This document shows, one piece after another, positions 6,487 to 7,531 of a stretch of 7,531 nucleotides of DNA. The notes below the pieces were generated by a model. That model searched no databases. It had not been told where the DNA came from and saw only the letters and a list, made by a program, of their open reading frames with translations. The position numbers were made by a program, and so were the translations under genes. The stretch's first letter is position 1, and every line of letters begins with the position of its first letter. The stretch is from Inquilinus sp. (lineage in GTDB: Bacteria > Pseudomonadota > Alphaproteobacteria > DSM-16000 > Inquilinaceae): positions 1 through 7,531 of the forward strand of contig JABDIP010000553.1 in the NCBI GenBank assembly GCA_013003675.1, in the 5' to 3' direction.

Positions 6487-7122
6487 ATGAATGGCGCAGA
6501 ACTCAACAAGAAGCTGGAACGGGGGCTGCTCGGATCCAGTATCAAGCGACTGGTGATAGCAAAAGCGTTGGCCGCCCCATCCGACCCAGAGCGAACGCGG
6601 GGCGTGGAGAATTCGGTTACCGAGCAAGCTCACGCAGTAGATGCGGCCTGGGAAAATGGGACTCTGAGCATATACGCCAGACCCGAAGAGGGCCATATAC
6701 CCAAAGGCCCGGGATTATGGATCCCTTACCTTGGGAATGTGGACGATCGCAGCTATGGCACCTACACGCCGGCAATGGGGAACCCCAGCGTGTCGGCATC
6801 GTGGGTCGGAACCGGCCCATTCTCGGGGTGCTACGCGGTAACGCTCACCACATTTCAGGGCAAGGTATTCGCTCATGTCGTCACCAAGACCGAGGGCTGT
6901 GCCGTCCAGCCAGCGCTCACTCAAGCCCATCACATCGCCAACCAGATCACCGCACCCCAGCTGACGCAGGCCGCGCTCGACAAAATGAAAGTGAGTTCAG
7001 GAGAAGGCTGGTGCTACGTGTTTTGGACCAAGAAAGGTGACAATTGGTGGCGGCGCGTCTTGGTCACCAGCGTTGCCGAACCCGGAAAGATCGTATCGGT
7101 CGGCAAGAGATCCGAGTGTTAG
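6487..7122 (+). CDS. Orphan protein with a CNF1/BLF1-like Thr-Cys-His deamidase motif (putative)
   Basis: A 211-aa protein with no signal peptide or membrane segment. I do not recognise it as a whole. Its centre carries WVGTGPFSGCYAVTL (106-120) and GKVFAHVVT (125-133), placing Thr109, Cys115 and His130 as Thr-x5-Cys-x14-His with a Phe-Ser-Gly-Cys tetrad. As I recall, Burkholderia lethal factor 1 uses Thr88, Cys94 (LSGC motif) and His106, and CNF1 uses Cys866 and His881; the Thr-Cys gap equals the first and the Cys-His gap equals the second. Both deamidate a glutamine of a host protein, so a cysteine-dependent glutamine deamidase fold is a reasonable guess, not a demonstrated function. The C-terminal part is tryptophan-rich (GWCYVFW, NWWRRVLVTS) and probably beta-stranded. 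The ATG at 6487 has only a weak ribosome-binding site; the frame is closed upstream by a TGA at 6460. GC is about 55-58%, well below the operon to the left, indicating transfer. No partner or immunity gene is evident; a strong terminator lies about 190 nt downstream. Confidence 0.7.
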   Translation: MNGAELNKKLERGLLGSSIKRLVIAKALAAPSDPERTRGVENSVTEQAHAVDAAWENGTLSIYARPEEGHIPKGPGLWIPYLGNVDDRSYGTYTPAMGNPSVSASWVGTGPFSGCYAVTLTTFQGKVFAHVVTKTEGCAVQPALTQAHHIANQITAPQLTQAALDKMKVSSGEGWCYVFWTKKGDNWWRRVLVTSVAEPGKIVSVGKRSEC

Positions 7123-7313
7123 TCGTCGCAAAGAGACGATTGAATGCCACACTCACACCGTTGCTCTCGCCCCTGCCATTATATCCTCCGCGCTCAGCAG
7201 CTTCCACTTTCCGATCGAGACCGAATAGCAACGCCAGACCGGCCGACCATTGCGCCGGCCTTTCTGAAGCCGATTGCTTGTCTGATATCATTCGCCCTCG
7301 CTGAACGTAGGGT
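7123..7313. other. Non-coding spacer between the orphan gene and the terminator
   Basis: I see no supportable gene here. Directly after the stop codon, TCGTC and GACGA (7123-7139) can form a 5-bp stem with a 7-nt loop but have no T-tract. Short open frames on both strands lack ribosome-binding sites and recognisable sequence. It probably forms the 3' untranslated region of the orphan gene, ending at the terminator. Confidence 0.35.
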
Positions 7314-7348
7314 AAGGGGCAAGGATTTCTCCTAGCCCCTTGTTTTTA
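7314..7348 (+). terminator. Rho-independent terminator, plus strand, abutting the tRNA
   Basis: AAGGGGC (7314-7320) pairs with GCCCCTT (7335-7341). Inside, after one mismatch, AGGA pairs with TCCT around a 4-nt loop (TTTC on the plus strand, GAAA on the minus). The stem is followed on the plus strand by TGTTTTTATT, a good T-tract, so it terminates rightward transcription from the orphan gene before it reaches the convergent tRNA. On the minus strand the same hairpin lies just beyond the tRNA CCA end but is not followed by a T-tract, so a role in ending or processing the tRNA transcript is only possible. Confidence 0.8.
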
Positions 7349-7349
7349 T

Positions 7350-7424
<75 letters not shown>

Positions 7425-7426
<2 letters not shown>

Positions 7427-7446
7427 GTGCCATACGCGTGCCATAC
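7425..7446. repeat. Tandem 11-bp repeat at the 5' edge of the tRNA
   Basis: GCGTGCCATAC occurs twice in direct tandem at 7425-7435 and 7436-7446. The first two bases of the first copy are the last acceptor-stem positions of the tRNA gene, so the repeat covers the tRNA leader on the minus strand. The second copy runs into the 10-bp palindrome CATACGTATG at 7442-7451. It may be a local slippage duplication within the tRNA promoter or leader. Confidence 0.7.
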
Positions 7447-7531
7447 GTATGACGGGCGTGCGGCAGCGGGCGATGATAAGGCCAGATGCGCGCCTCGCAT
7501 AGACCGGATGGCGACCGCAACGATCATGTGG

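Noticed and set aside
6226..6696. 156-codon minus-strand open frame across the orphan-gene start
   Set aside because: No ribosome-binding site or recognisable motif; it conflicts with the better-supported plus-strand gene and crosses its start region.
6471..7040. 189-codon plus-strand frame overlapping the orphan gene
   Set aside because: Offset frame with arginine- and glycine-rich shadow composition; the 6487 frame has the coherent Thr-Cys-His motif and beta-like hydrophobic patterning.
7064..7291. 75-codon minus-strand ORF downstream of the orphan gene, considered as an antitoxin or immunity gene
   Set aside because: It overlaps the 3' end of the orphan gene, has no clear ribosome-binding site, and resembles no known small protein.
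7452..7531. Possible start of another gene or a tRNA promoter at the window end
   Set aside because: Short open frames exist on both strands but none has supporting sequence, and no -35/-10 pair with suitable spacing could be found for the tRNA.

Overview
The window reads as chromosome of a high-GC alphaproteobacterium. The left three quarters are very GC-rich (about 70% or more in the lines I counted by eye) and densely packed. The gene types suggest a Rhodospirillales- or Rhizobiales-like organism: a divergent metC / aapJ-type pair, a separate hisI, and a modABC set. The taxonomic call is inference.

Layout. (1) Positions 1-496, minus strand: the N-terminal half of a periplasmic general L-amino-acid binding protein (AapJ type), cut by the window edge. 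(2) 497-758: divergent intergenic region. (3) 759-5879, plus strand: a tightly packed run of six genes with gaps of at most 8 nt or overlaps. They are cystathionine beta-lyase (metC), phosphoribosyl-AMP cyclohydrolase (hisI), molybdate transporter genes modA, modB and modC, and a FemAB/GNAT-type acyltransferase of unknown substrate. The run combines methionine synthesis, one histidine step and molybdate import; the tight junctions suggest co-transcription and translational coupling. (4) 5899-7374: a small AT-richer insert lying between a displaced 26-nt copy of the 3' end of tRNA-Arg and the intact tRNA-Arg(CCU) gene on the minus strand (7350-7426). This is the layout left by site-specific integration at a tRNA 3' end, but no integrase gene is present. 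The insert holds a decayed small-ORF remnant, roughly 340 nt of featureless sequence, one intact 211-aa orphan gene (6487-7122), and a strong plus-strand terminator that abuts the tRNA. (5) 7427-7531: tRNA upstream region starting with a tandem 11-bp repeat.

The most interesting item is the orphan protein. It carries Thr109, a Phe-Ser-Gly-Cys tetrad ending at Cys115, and His130. That Thr-x5-Cys-x14-His arrangement matches, as I recall them, the Thr-Cys spacing and LSGC motif of Burkholderia lethal factor 1 and the Cys-His spacing of the CNF1 catalytic domain, both glutamine deamidases. A small cargo gene encoding a possible CNF/BLF-like deamidase, sitting alone at a tRNA-Arg attachment site, is the best candidate here for something undescribed. 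The functional reading is inference from motif spacing and needs a structure prediction or profile search.
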